Positions 53,066 to 64,000 of a DNA stretch of 64,000 nucleotides are shown piece by piece. The DNA comes from Tubulanus polymorphus (Eukaryota; Nemertea; Palaeonemertea; Tubulaniformes; Tubulanidae): assembly GCF_964204645.1 (NCBI RefSeq), contig NC_134025.1, forward strand, positions 13,895,001-13,959,000. Direction: 5' to 3'. A program made the translations under genes and the position numbers. Positions within the stretch are counted from its first letter, which is position 1, and each line of letters starts with the position of its first letter. A model generated the notes under the pieces. The model saw nothing but the letters and a program-made list of their open reading frames with translations, did no database searches and was not told the DNA's origin.

Positions 53066-55272
53066 CTGTTGAAGATACCAATGATAGATGAATCCATGCA
53101 GAAGCTAACCACCCTATATAATTTACAAGAGGAAGTAGAAGAGGCTGAAGAATTTATCAGTAAGGGGTAAGGCACATTTACATCTGAATTCAACATTAGA
53201 ATCAAGTCGACTTATATAGCGTAGTTGGTCCCAGATATCAACTATTATTTTACGATTATTATTAATTTCAAAATTATCATCTTTTTCATGTATCTTTACG
53301 CATTTATGATTTAAACATAATATATTCTTGTTTGTTCTTGTCATAAACTAGAGACAGCATGCCTTTGCTTGACTGAGCATCGAATTGATAGTGATTTTCA
53401 CTGTTTTGACAATAATTTGATATCTGTTGCTCAGTTGGCTAACTGACTGCCACTTCCATCGGGAATTTTAAAGTAGCGCGTTTCTATGTGGACCTTCTAC
53501 CCCCCGACTTTTGCTAGGACTTGACATGTATCCATTCAGGACAAGGGATTTCTGGATGGGTCCAAGTCTGGAGTGACCAGGGGACATAAACCGTTTCGGT
53601 CCTACTGGTCATTCTCGACTTGGTCGCAAAATAAAACAGTTCGTCATCCAGAAATCATCTTGTGCCTTATACGTGTGTTATTATTTTAGGTTAGTCCGAT
53701 ATTTTGTAATTTCTAACTTTAAGGCCTAAAGTTACATGCTGGATTTGTAAAGAGTATGTAAATGTACGATTTAATAGTATTATGATATGAAGATTCGATT
53801 TATAGTTGTAACGTTGTTGCCCTGATGCAACATGTATAGTTACGTTTACGTTTAAGATATGAATTACGTGTGTTATTATTTTAGATCGTTCTACCTGACT
53901 AGTTCCTGGCTAACACCCCATACAAATTCAACGGTGTTATACTTACACCTTGCAGCCTAAAATACCCCTCTGCAATACACTTTACTCCTGGAAGCCATTG
54001 TCATAGATAATGAATCACTTTTTTTGAAGGAGGTAGAATGTATCATTCCACAGGCTACATATCTCCAATTGATTAAAAGATATTGATTGATTAGTTAATC
54101 CGAAATTGTGTCTTTTTTATGTATACAGCAACCCCTGGTGGCCAATGAAAAAATTGTGTGACCTTAAAAATATGCACAGGGGCGTATCATTCCATTGGCT
54201 GCATATCAGCAACATACGTATCTCTGTAACTAGGATGTGGCCATGCCATATATGTCTCTACCATGTCATGTAGATTACTTAATTGATCTTTGGCTTCGTC
54301 TGTAAGAATTATTGGTAAGTCTAACACAGATAAACTCAATACACTCTTCCCACTTTGTAAGAATTAAAGTTGAACATAGATAAACCTGTCTTTTCTCTCA
54401 AATCAAGTTTCATGGATATTGCAGGCTGAATTGTGCAAACAAGAAATTCAAGATAGCAACCTCGGTGGCCATATCTGATGGCCGATGATATTCATTTTCG
54501 ATAGGGGTTCATTGCTTACCAGCCCTAATCCTTAACCAAGTTTCATGAAAACCCTTTAAGAATAAGTTCAAGATGGCTTGATATTTGATGACCATAGGGT
54601 GGTTAGCATTTTGATAGAGAAATACGGGCAAGAGTACATAGGTTCTCCCTTCTTGGTGATTCCAATGTATACAAACAATTAAAATCCAATCCCCTTCCTC
54701 GGATGCAAACTTCATTTAATAAGAATCTTTCTGGCATTATTAAATGTTTTCCAGATTCTTTTGAAATTCCATTCTCGTCTTCCTGTAGTCCTACACTGTC
54801 TTACCGGTGCTATTCTGTACAATCGTTTTTACTGGAAAATATTATTAGATGAATTGAATTTATTGTTCTCGCACTTTGATCGGTCGTGCTTCATTTTGCT
54901 ATGTCTGTTTATTGTATTTGTATTTGTTTGGTAGTTCTATATAAATGTGGAAATTTATGTATAGGCCCATCTACACAACAGACTAATGCCGTATTATCCG
55001 TCTACACTATAGACAAAATACCGCATTAACGATACCGTCTTTAGATAAACCGCTTTACAATAATGGGGCATTAAGCATAGTGTAGACGCGATGTCGCATT
55101 AGAATAAGTCGGTGCGAGATAACGCCCTGGTTTTACTAAATAAAGTAAATTTGGATTTGGATTTACCAACATCCGGTTGGCCGTCCGTCCATCTGTCGGA
55201 ACCAACGAAATTTCATTGTTCGTAATCGTTCTTATTATCTTACAAATCTTTTAATCGTTTATTCCTGCTTAA
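53066..55272. other. No gene recognised
   Basis: Intergenic or intronic. A retroposon-like 3' tail aataaagtaaatttggattt lies at 55139-55158. A COQ6 upstream exon would be expected in or beyond this region but was not identified. Confidence 0.45.
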
Positions 55273-56484
55273 AGGGGTCATGAAGAGGTTTTGAAAAAAT
55301 GTTTAAATCTAATTTTTTTTGTATAGAACATTCACCGTATGCATCTATAGTAGTCTATAAATATCTTTATCCAACCTCGAGAAAAGCCCGCAGCAACGGC
55401 CCTAGCAATGGGACGCTCATGTTTGCGCGGTGATGTTGATGACATCATTCTGAGAACACAAAGCCTGCAGCACACTCAGAAGCGTACAATGCTCATTTTC
55501 GTTGAATATCGCGCTTATTTTACCGTCTTTTGAAATGCCTTGGCTGTGTGTAGCTATGAAGTTATTCCACAAAGGCAGCGACAAATTTTAGTGGCCAAAA
55601 CCAAAGATTTAGCCCTAAGATGATGGACCGTAAGAGCAAAAACACTAGGCAAGGTTCTAGGTTCACACTTTAGAGAAGGATTCTCGCAAATATTACAGCA
55701 CACATAAACTTGGATACACAAAACTTATGTTTTTATTATCTGAGAGCCTTTTATTCTGCCAAGTGATGCTATTTTTGAGAATTAAATACCTAGTAAGAGA
55801 TACGCGCTTTCCACTGCATATAGTACTGGCTTTCCCCAGTGACTCACATCGCTGTAGTATGTACAACATACTGACTGTATGTATGCAGCACACATTACTA
55901 TTACACGGATGGCGCAGGCTCGTCTGGGGTTCACGAACAAGTTTACAGTTTCAGGACGCTTTTATGGTCCAGTACTGGATAAAAATATCTCTGCCCACAG
56001 AAATATCTGCAATGTCTTTATCAGTCATCCCCTCCGCGTGGTTTTAACAAATAGAGACTGAAAATGACGATGAATGCTCGCTGCTCCACGACGTAGAAAT
56101 ATGCTGTACTATAGTCACAAATTCCTTCGTTCTGAGGCATCAGGTCTAAATTAAATGGAATAATTTTGACTGTCTATTAATAACAACTGTTCGCTTCCTA
56201 AACTTCAGACATTTGATTGGAATCTCATGTATTTGAGTCATTATTTTGCTTTTTAATCGCTGTTAGTATCACCCGTTTCTATACACTACACCATGTTGTT
56301 TTGGTTTGGGTTCTCAGAATGACGTCACACTTCCGGGTTGGAAAGGAATCAGCGCGGCCGATCAAAAGTCTCGTTTTAACACTTAACAAGAATTAAATTT
56401 CTTGACCACTAAATCAATAAATAGGTTACAATTGATGATAAAAAATACTTTTAGCCATATCTTAAAAATCTCTTCATGACTCCT
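55273..56484. mobile_element. 1212-bp TTAA-flanked TIR element
   Basis: TTAA at 55269-55272 and 56485-56488; ends AGGGGTCATGAAGAGGTTTT and the inverted AGGAGTCATGAAGAGATTTT. No recognisable transposase. It stops 10 bp before the ATG of the Harbinger Myb-like gene. Confidence 0.85.
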
Positions 56485-56493
56485 TTAACTAAA

Positions 56494-58431
56494 ATGAGTT
56501 CGAGTACTCACCAGAAAGATCCAGCCAAAAAACCCCCATGCACTTGGACTCATAGCGAAACAAAAGCTTTGTTGGCAATATGGCGAAAGCACAATATTAA
56601 ACCACATTTGGACGGTACAAAAAAAGACTCGACCGTTTACCGATTAATTGCTGAGGAATTAGACAAAATAGGAATTATGAGAACTAGTAAACAGGTTACA
56701 TCTTGAATTAAACTTCTTAAACAGCAATATAGGGAATGCAAAGACAACAACAAACGCAGTGGGCGAGATGCTAAAACCACTGAATATTACGATGCCCTGG
56801 ATGAAGTCTTGGGTCATAGGGCAAACATTGATCCTCCATTTTTAATGGAGACCTTGTCGGCTTCTAATAGAACTGTTAGTGTAGAGGATCAACCTAATAT
56901 ATCAATTGAAGGACAATCCCATTGTTTGAAGTCACTGTTAAGCATTAACAGTGATTCTGATTCTTGTTCTGAGGGCGAGGACAACGATGCAAACAATTCT
57001 GATAAGCTGGTGGGGCAAAACGTGAGACCGTCGCATAAATTATGTAGACCTAAGAGATCATCAAAACAGACCAGGAATAGAAATGAGCGAGGATGAAAGT
57101 AACAATGTTTTTACTCCAAGAATTTTCCAACCTAAGTGAGGCAGATGAAAGTGGTGATTTAGGTATTTTCTAGGGCTAATATTAGGGTAGGCCTGCATCA
57201 CAACTGTTCAGATTTTTTGCCAAAATTTATTGAGTTTGATATTTTTAAAACTAAATTGTAGTCTAATTTGTGTATCATTTATTGGAATTCTAATTGTTCA
57301 AAACACAGTGGAATCTTTTTGGTTTTAAACTAACTTTGGTTTTGGGACCCAGGGTCCCTAGCAACGTGCCTATGGAGACAACTTAGCCCCTCATATTGCA
57401 AGGCTAATAATTGTGTTAAACTTGTATTGTAAGGTGGCTTCATCTTCAATAATGTAACGATGAAAAATTGATACCCTGTTCTCATTCTGCTGAGCTTACA
57501 TTTATAACTGGCCAATGATTTCAATTTATTAGTTCAAGTATGTTATGGAATATTTCTATATTGAAGGGGTATCCTAGAAAGATTTTGTCCGAGATTTTGT
57601 GAGCTGAAAAAATAATTTTGTTCATTATTCCTCTTTTAGAATCTGCTAATTTTTCTGGTGAAAAAAACTGTCATCGCTCAACCATCCAAGAAACGTAGTG
57701 CTAAGTATAATAGTCTGATCAATATATTGTCGAAGTTCATTTGGATTGATAAACTGTTTATATAATTTCAGCTCTATCCGTTGGCACTCCAAGTGACAAG
57801 AGGCCAAGCATTTCCACCTCCAAAGTGGATAAGGAAAATGGTAGGACTACCCATATGAATTTCCTTTACCATACTTTTATGAAAATTTGAAGTATGAGAA
57901 ATAAGGCATATCTAATATTCTAGGTGTCATCTCCATCAGGCATGCACAACAGTTTGGCAATTGAACTAAAATCAATTTGTATTTTCTCAATTTTAGAGCA
58001 TCCCAAAAAGCGACCTACGAAACAAGAGGAACTTGTCACCAAATTTTTGGATCAGTAAATGTGATCTGAAACTAAATTCAATGAAGAACAAGCCAAATTG
58101 CGACGCGAAGAACTCGAAACCATGCAGCGTCATAGAGCAGAATGACAGAATGGAAAGGCGGCTCCAGAGAACTATGGATCATGAACGTCAGCTTTTTCAA
58201 ATGTTCAGTCATTGGTTCGCACCAAGTACTAACTTACCACAGCAACCATTTCAATCCAACTATCTGGCATCGCAGACAAATTACCGTTCTGGAGTTATCG
58301 CGCCATCCTACGCACCAGCCAGAGGTGTAGGACTTCCACCTCCATCTATTCCTAGTATCTCATCACAGGACAGAAACATTTTTTCCTTGGTGAAATCATC
58401 ACTGGATTTGGTAGAATCTGACAATTTCTAA
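56494..58431 (+). pseudogene. PIF/Harbinger Myb/SANT-like protein gene
   Basis: DNA-binding partner protein of PIF/Harbinger elements, needed with the transposase for excision in studied cases. From the ATG at 56494: MSSSTHQKDP, then the Myb/SANT-like domain CTWTHSETKALLAIWRKHN, VYRLIAEELDKIGI, QVTS, a TGA in place of the expected Trp codon (56704-56706), IKLLKQQYRECKDNN. An acidic SDSDSCSEGED tract follows. Further exons at 57781-57840 and from 57995 encode KRPTKQEELVTKFL, KLRREELETMQRHRAE and, after a frame shift near 58140, RMERRLQRTMDHERQLFQMF and a Pro/Ser-rich tail. Stops and the frameshift mark decay. It converges on the transposase gene. Confidence 0.75.
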
Positions 58432-58543
58432 CTTGAGACTCTTGGTCACAACGGGCCTTTGTGTTCACTTTTAGTCCGTCCGTGGACTAGACGAAATCAA
58501 GTTATTTTTATACAATTTTTCTATTTATATTGGTACGGGTATC

Positions 58544-58577
58544 ACTAAACCTAAGACCCATTGGTCTTAGGTTTAGT
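58544..58577. repeat. Perfect 15-bp stem hairpin
   Basis: actaaacctaagacc / catt / ggtcttaggtttagt, an exact inverted repeat with a 4-base loop. It is between the Harbinger Myb gene end and a family D repeat. Confidence 0.92.
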
Positions 58578-58611
58578 TGAATAATATATAATAGGGTATA
58601 AAATGCTTTCG

Positions 58612-58935
58612 TTTTTAGCCCACTTGGGACTTAAGTCCCAGCGGGCTATTGCGTTCACTTTTCGTCCGTAGTCCGTCCGTTCATACACAGAATCCAGTTA
58701 TTTTGGGAAGTTTTGACGATGCTTCAATGTAATGTCTTGACAGCCCAAAAACTGGCCCTGTCAGAATCAAGATGGCCGACTGGCAGCCATTGTTGTTCGC
58801 CAAAATCAGCACTTTTACACATTTTTGACTTTTTAAGGGAAATTTTGAAGACGCATTGATCAATTACCTTGATCTTTCGAATGTTTTTGAATTGCCCAAG
58901 GGCCCATCAGCTGAAGAAAAATGTTGAATTTCTCG
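58612..58935 (-). repeat. Dispersed repeat family D, inverted copy
   Basis: tttttagcccacttgggact ... tccgtccgttcat ... tcaagatggccgactggcag matches the reverse complement of the 3' half of 60549-61161. Confidence 0.85.
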
Positions 58936-59973
58936 TTACATATATCTTTTTAAATGGTCGTTATGGTTAAGTGAGAAAGGTTGATTTATGGTGTATAAGA
59001 ATGTTACTTCTTGTTATATGTATAATGTTTTAAGTGAAAATGGGGTTGATTTGAGTAATGTTATTTCTTGTAACACATGTATAATGTTTAATTGACATAG
59101 GTTCATTTATAGGTTCGGTACCCCAATAACTATGATTGCTTTTAATTCGAGTAAATTACAATGAATCAATCGTTTTTAACGGATTATTGTTATGTTTACA
59201 GTTGTTTTGTTACTGAATAATTTGCATTTAAGGTAATAGTTCCAACATGAATAAATGGATTATATAATACATTTTATCTAAATTTGAGTCTTCTCTGGCT
59301 TCAACATTCCTAAAAAACAAGGAATCTGTTTTTTCTTCCACCATGATAGAAATAGTCATTCCTCTTCAGAAAACTTCAGAATTTTACTAATCAAACGTCT
59401 TCAATTCTATTTATGCATTTTGTATATACACATGTAGTATATAACACCGACTAAACATGAACTTGATAGAAAAACATTGAGAAAAAAGTAACTGAATTTA
59501 TCTGAAGTACAATTCGAACGCATGGTGAATGGCTTCGGCTTCTCCAACAGGCTGTGCCCCATTGAAATTGTCTTTTGGTTGTTGTTGACTATTATCCTCG
59601 ATGTCAAATAACCACTGATCATTAAAACGTTCACCATATTGTTCACAGATATTGTCCAGTCTTTTGAGCAGAATACGCCATCGGCCTTTAAGGCGTCCGA
59701 AAACATTCTCGACCATAATTCGGGCACTGCTGAGACGGTAGTTGAATTTTGTTTGTGATTCAGTCATGTGGCCATTGTCCATGAAAGTTTTCATTAGCCA
59801 TGGCAAAAGAGGGTAGGCGGGATCCTCCAATGCCACTAATGGGACATTGACACCATTTATTTTCCGGGTCTTGTTCGGTACAAGGGTTCCATTGCCACGG
59901 GTAACTAGGGGTCCAGGGACACCATGCCCACTTGGGAAGTGGTTTCAAATGCCCAACAATCTAACAATTTCAA

Positions 59974-60565
59974 TATTCAACGCCCCCTGGTGACCATTTA
60001 CAAAAACCAACGACCTTGAAACTCACCACAATCATAGAACATGTCAGCAGCTACGATTTTGTAATTGATTGTGATAACAAAATATGCCTCGTTACCAATT
60101 TAATATGGAAATACTAAGTCATTCTACTATTTAACGCCCCCTGGTGACCATATTCAAAACCCAATGACCTCGAAACTCACCACAATCATAGAACATGTCA
60201 TGAACTACAACTTTGCAATTGATCATGGTAACAAAATATGCCTAGGTACCAATATAATAAGGAAATGCTAAGTTATTCTACTATTCAATGCCCCCTGGTG
60301 ATTATATAGAAAAACTAATGTCCTTAAAACTCGCAACAATCATAGATGATGTCATGAGCTACAGCTTTCCAATTGATTGTGGTTACAAAATATGCATAGG
60401 TACGAATATAATATAGAAATACTAAGATACTGTATTATTCAACGCCCCCTGGTGGCCATATACGAAATCCAATTACCTTGAAACTCACCACAATCATAGA
60501 ACACGTTATGAGCTACAACTTTCTAATTGATTGTGGTAGCAAAATACGCTTAGGTATCAATATTA
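59974..60565. repeat. 154-bp tandem array, four copies
   Basis: cgccccctggtg marks each unit at 59981, 60135, 60289 and 60443, exactly 154 bp apart. Each unit contains acctygaaactcaccacaat, aattgattgtggt and aaaatatgc. The last unit runs directly into the family D repeat. The array interrupts the Harbinger transposase gene. Confidence 0.95.
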
Positions 60566-61161
60566 TGTGGAAAAACTTTTTCCCACTTATGAGTACTGGT
60601 GACACAAAGATGGCCACCAATTGCGTCATAATTGGCTGATGAAAAATACCTGCCTCAGGTATAAAACATCCCTTTCCAAAGAATACCCATCACAAATTGC
60701 AATGAGAAATGGCAAACCAGTAGGAAGCTACAGGACTCAGAATTCGGGCCAAAATTAACATTTTTGGGCACTAAAAAGGTTTTAGGACGGCCATCTTGAG
60801 TCCGACCGACCCAATTTTTGTTATGTTGATGGGCCCTGGGGGGATTCACATATATCCGAAAGATCAAGGTAATTGATCAAAGCGTCTTCAAAATTTCCCT
60901 CAAAAAGTTCAAAAATGTGTAAAAAACGCTGATTTTGGCGAACAACAATGGCTGCTAGTCGGCCATCTTGATTCTGACAGGGCCAGTTTTTGGGCTGAAG
61001 ATGTGTCTAGGGTAGATACATGTATAACCCAAATATCAAGACGTTACCTTGAAGCATCTTCAAAACTTCCCAAAATAACTGGATTCCGTCTACGGACGGA
61101 CGGACGACGGCGAAAAGTGAACGCAATAGCTCGCTGGGACTAAAGTCCCAAGTGGGCTAAA
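60549..61161 (+). repeat. Dispersed repeat family D, full copy
   Basis: Begins at the end of the fourth 154-bp unit (aggtatcaatattatgtgg) and ends gtcccaagtgggctaaaaa. Collinear with 33407-34047. It carries ggacggacggacga near its 3' end. No protein recognised. Confidence 0.88.
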
Positions 61162-61967
61162 AAACGAAAAATTGGACAATACACGAGCATCATGCACGCT
61201 GCCAGGCCATCCGACACACAAGTCCATGAACATATACTTTGCATCAACAACAGCCTACACATTAAGACTATGCCAACCCTTTCGGTTGAAATAATCTTTC
61301 GGATTTCTTTCTGGTGCAATTATTGGAAATATGGGTTCCATCAATAGCTGCAAAAGCTTGGGGAAAGCCCATTTGAATTCGAAGAGTCGCACATTCTCGG
61401 CTAAGCTATCACCGTCTCGCATAGTAATATATTCTTGAACAAGAACTGTATCAATAATTTTGGTAACTTCCAAAAATATTTTTCCAACAGTACTGCGACC
61501 TACGCCAAACAAGTGTCCTAAAGTTCGGTACGTAATGTTGGTGGCAAGCTTCCACAATGTTATTGCTACTTGTTTCTCAACTGATATAGCTTTTCGCAGT
61601 TTGGTATCTTCCTCCTGGATTTACGGGGCTAGTCTCGTATAAAGAACCTAAAATAAAAAAGGAAAAAGCACATTAAATAACAAATACATACCACTGAAAT
61701 CATAATCTAATAAAACTGGCCAATCAGAGCGAGCCATTGGCAAAATAGCATTAACACTGGAAATAATGCTGAATTGGCAAAATATCACCTGCCTATAATA
61801 TTATGTTTTTTTAAGGAAGTGGTTATTTTACCGGATCATTTTTACCGACCCATGAACGATACTTTGCCGAATATCGTCTCTAATTCGCTGATTCACTCCG
61901 TGCATACGCAAGGGGGTGCACGACATAGGAAATTCGAAGGAAGTGTGGAGAAAATTGAGCAGATAGA

Positions 61968-62036
61968 GCGAGACTCGAACCTGGGGCAGTAAATCACTAG
62001 CGCAGAACGTCACAAATAGACCGCCGCGCTCACTGA
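61968..62036 (-). repeat. tRNA-like segment inside the 474-bp element
   Basis: On the minus strand gtgagcgcggcggtcta (box A-like, 62033-62017) and ggttcgagtc (box B, 61981-61972) at tRNA spacing. It looks like a tRNA or SINE head captured by the element. Not called as a functional tRNA. Confidence 0.5.
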
Positions 62037-62065
62037 AAACCAACCAAATGTTTTAGCTTGAGCTT

Positions 62066-62186
62066 GTACTTAACCTTACCCTAATCCTAACCCTAGTTGT
62101 AAAACGGACCCTAACCCAACCCTCTAGACCCTCTTCTCACCCTCTTGACACTAACCCTATCGAAACCCTTACCCTCAACCCAATAT
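62066..62186. repeat. Degenerate telomere-like (CCCTAA) tract
   Basis: ccttaccctaatcctaaccc, accctaacccaaccctc, actaaccctatcg, aacccttaccctcaaccc: an interstitial run of diverged ccctaa/ccctca words. Confidence 0.7.
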
Positions 62187-62297
62187 AATGATTTTATTGT
62201 TACTTTTATTAATTTATATTATAATATATGGATCCGGCTAAATGTCTTTTATAAGTCGGTCACCGGATCCGGCTAAATAACCACTTCCTTTTTTTAA

Positions 62298-63014
62298 TGG
62301 TTTCAACAATTTAAGAAAGGCCTACCGTAAGTTGCTTTTTTCATCCGAAAATTTTCCAACCATCTCTCGTCAGGCCAGTTGCAGACAATGTTGTCCCAAA
62401 AGTCTGTGCTTTTTCAAAAAAGCCTAAACTCGACCTCTTCTTCGATCATATTGGCTCATAGACGTTGTAAATAATCCAAAAAAGAAATGCAAGAATTGGC
62501 TTGCTTGTTTTGCCCTATATTTCTACGCATGTTTCATACGTTTTCAACGCATTTTTCCAGCTAGAAACTCTCTCCTCATGAAGTTATTTTGCTGAAAGTG
62601 CAGCAAATTACGCCTCACTTTCAATATCTGGAGTATAAGTAGAAGACATCTTTTGAAAAGTTCCATGTTTTTATTCGTTTTATTTTGACGCAGACGGAAA
62701 GCGGGTCCACATTTTTTATTAGGAACCACATTCAATTCAAAATCAAATTCAGATTCTTTATTGCTACGGATTCATATCGCGGGATAGCGATAGTCGTGGC
62801 CCATAGTCGTCTCGAGTCACCGACCAGTGTAGACGGTGCACGATATAAATGCCGCATTAGCGAAAAGCGGCTTTCCGAAAAGCGGCTTATCTGGTTTAAG
62901 TGTTGATGAAGTATAATGTAAATTAATTCCTACTTCCAATGCAGTGACTATTCTAAATTATGTTATTATCTCATATTCATCTATGTTTTAAGTTTCGGGG
63001 ATGAAACTTTGTTT
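62298..63014. other. No gene recognised
   Basis: A minus-strand retroposon-like tail (aataaagaatctgaatttga on the minus strand, about 62763-62744) is visible. Nothing else was assigned. Confidence 0.4.
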
Positions 63015-63558
63015 AAGGTGGGGGAATGTTATTAAATGAGTATATTCAATTGTGGGGGCAACATAGAGACACGTTTGCTTGTAGCATTATTACTATGTTG
63101 TATCTTAATAATTAACACTGCTTGTCGTTGAGTGATCTTTGATGACTGTTTGGACAGTGTAATCACAGTTCCTATACCTGTCATGACATGTCTGAGACGA
63201 CTACTTAACCAGGGGTATAAATATATGGGGGTTTAGTTAAGGGGAGAGGAGTTTTGTATAGAAAGTCAGAGTCGGGGTGAGGCTCGACAGTCAGATTTGG
63301 AGCGACTTAAGCTTCGACAGATCTATGGGCCGACTATAGTCATGAGCTCGTGTGTATATCAATAATGGCAGATCATGAGTCAATCGTGGATTACTAGATA
63401 TATATTACTACATTCTGGATCACTGAATGAAGTTATCAACACAATGGATCAGGCGAATAAGGAAGCAGTTCAGATCACACCACATTTATCTAAATACTTT
63501 CAATGAAATAAACTGAAATTGAACTGAATATAGAGAGTTGGGCTGCACTGATATCACA
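63015..63558 (+). repeat. Probable LTR with polypurine tract
   Basis: Purine tract aaggtgggggaa at 63015-63026, then TGTTATTAAATGAG ... ctgatatcaca (63027-63558), a TG...CA unit of 532 bp. It contains gtataaatatatggggg (63217-63233) as a possible TATA region and aataaa at 63507-63512. The partner LTR and coding part are not in view. A LINE 3' end is an alternative because the aataaa is followed by ctgaaattgaactgaa. Confidence 0.45.
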
Positions 63559-64000
63559 GGATGTTTACAAACTGCTTCTGGCTGTACATATTATGGCCCT
63601 GTGCACGGTAGCAAAATTTAACGATTTTCGAGAGTTTGGCCTGCCATTTATCATATTTATGGATGAGAAACGTTTTCACGCCATATTTCTGTGAAATATA
63701 TAGTTCAAATAAATTTCTTTTGTTGTCATATCATTGAAAACAAGTGCATATCTAATTCAATATGTTGGCTCTCTTTTGAGGATTACTATTTTTTCCAGGC
63801 TTCGATTTCAGAAATTTTCCTTGGCAATTCCCAATTCAAAATGGCTCAATCTAAAACAACCAACATTATTCTTAAGTGTAGCCCTATATCCCATCTCAAA
63901 TTGGGTGTAGGCCTATAGTTAGTTTATTTCGGTTTAGTAGATTATAATACCTTAACTGGAGACACTGGTTTCATCTTAAAATCGTCTGTACTCTAAAATG
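63559..64000. other. No gene recognised
   Basis: Short open frames only. The last bases (ggagacactggtttcatctt) resemble, inverted, the sequence at 6238-6258, so another dispersed repeat probably begins here. Confidence 0.4.

Larger units (their letters stand above)
59500..61648 (-). pseudogene. PIF/Harbinger DDE transposase, split by insertion
   Basis: Minus strand. After an acceptor tttattttag (about 61649) it reads KLRKAISVEKQVAITL, WKLATNITYRTLGHLFGVGR, STVGKIFLEV, YFNRKGWHSLNV, a stop, AVVDAKYMFMDLCVGWPGSV, HDARVLSN (first catalytic Asp block). About 1.2 kb of repeat DNA then intervenes (59975-61172). Coding resumes KINGVNVPLVALEDPAYPLL, PWLMKTF, FNYRLSSARIMVENVFGRLK (catalytic Glu block), GRWRILLKRLD and ends about 59498. 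Together with the Myb-like gene it forms the two-gene set of an autonomous Harbinger element, now inactive. Confidence 0.88.
61815..62288. mobile_element. 474-bp TIR element with 9-bp TSD (Mutator-like)
   Basis: Ends GGAAGTGGTTATTTTACCGG and the inverted GGAAGTGGTTATTTAGCCGG; the direct repeat TTTTTTTAA occurs at 61806-61814 and 62289-62297. A 9-bp duplication is typical of Mutator-like elements. It carries a tRNA-like segment and a telomere-like tract. The right end holds a second ggatccggcta block at 62230-62240. Confidence 0.83.

Noticed and set aside
54960-62885. Similar words (gtctacact, taatgcggc, aaaccgctt) on both sides of the Harbinger genes as its TIRs
   Set aside because: Both sides end in LINE/SINE-type tails (aataaag...atttg) and do not align as terminal repeats; they look like two retroposon 3' ends.
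49700-64000. N-terminal COQ6 exons (GGGxVG and RVSSISPGS regions)
   Set aside because: Looked for on the minus strand by eye and not found; a short diverged exon could have been missed, but I cannot support any candidate.

Overview
This is non-coding-dominated, AT-rich animal DNA. Spliced genes with canonical GT-AG introns, abundant retrotransposons (BEL/Pao, Ty3/Gypsy, CR1/L2-like LINEs, a Penelope-like element) and many cut-and-paste DNA transposons point to an invertebrate metazoan, probably marine (sea-star, hemichordate, amphioxus or lophotrochozoan grade). I cannot fix the phylum from sequence alone.

The only host gene I can defend is COQ6, the FAD-dependent monooxygenase of coenzyme Q synthesis, on the minus strand. 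Six consecutive coding exons were located by hand: 49454-49699, 30404-30511, 17338-17400, 6991-7098, 5858-5936 and 5605-5728. Their reading phases join correctly. Five introns of about 18.9, 13.0, 10.2, 1.05 and 0.13 kb separate them. The first exon(s) and the C-terminal exon(s) were not found and probably lie outside the window. Most of the window is therefore COQ6 intron filled with nested mobile DNA; 1-5604 is a downstream intron.

Layout. 1-1376: 31-bp satellite with a dyad in each unit. 1469-2139: foldback elements. 2899-4811: decayed SAP/YqaJ-type gene (minus) split by a 425-bp palindrome. 5605-7098: three COQ6 exons. 8398-12957: 4.56-kb TIR-bounded transposon with a decayed uncharacterised ORF. 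13768-17030: decayed THAP-domain transposase gene with a pogo-like MITE in an intron. 17338-17400: COQ6 exon. 18881-25862: young but broken BEL/Pao retrotransposon. 27443-28540: CR1/L2-like LINE fragment. 30404-30511: COQ6 exon. 31500-33115: Penelope-like element with GIY-YIG. 34169-38062: LINE. 38083-40800: Gypsy fragment split by a TNA-target TIR element. 41380-43240: older BEL pol. 44707-47211: piggyBac-like and nested TIR elements. 49454-49699: COQ6 exon. 51420-52500: BEL gag remnant. 55273-61648: TTAA element next to a two-gene PIF/Harbinger element, itself split by a 154-bp tandem array and a dispersed repeat. 61815-62288: 9-bp-TSD TIR element carrying tRNA-like and telomere-like sequence. 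63027-63558: probable LTR.

Apart from COQ6, every protein-coding remnant is mobile-element derived and nearly all are broken. The strongest items are the correctly phased COQ6 reconstruction with one GC-AG intron, the TIR-delimited 4.56-kb element carrying a poorly understood invertebrate protein family, and the nested elements whose target-site duplications can be read directly. No sequence database was searched; family names come from motif recognition.
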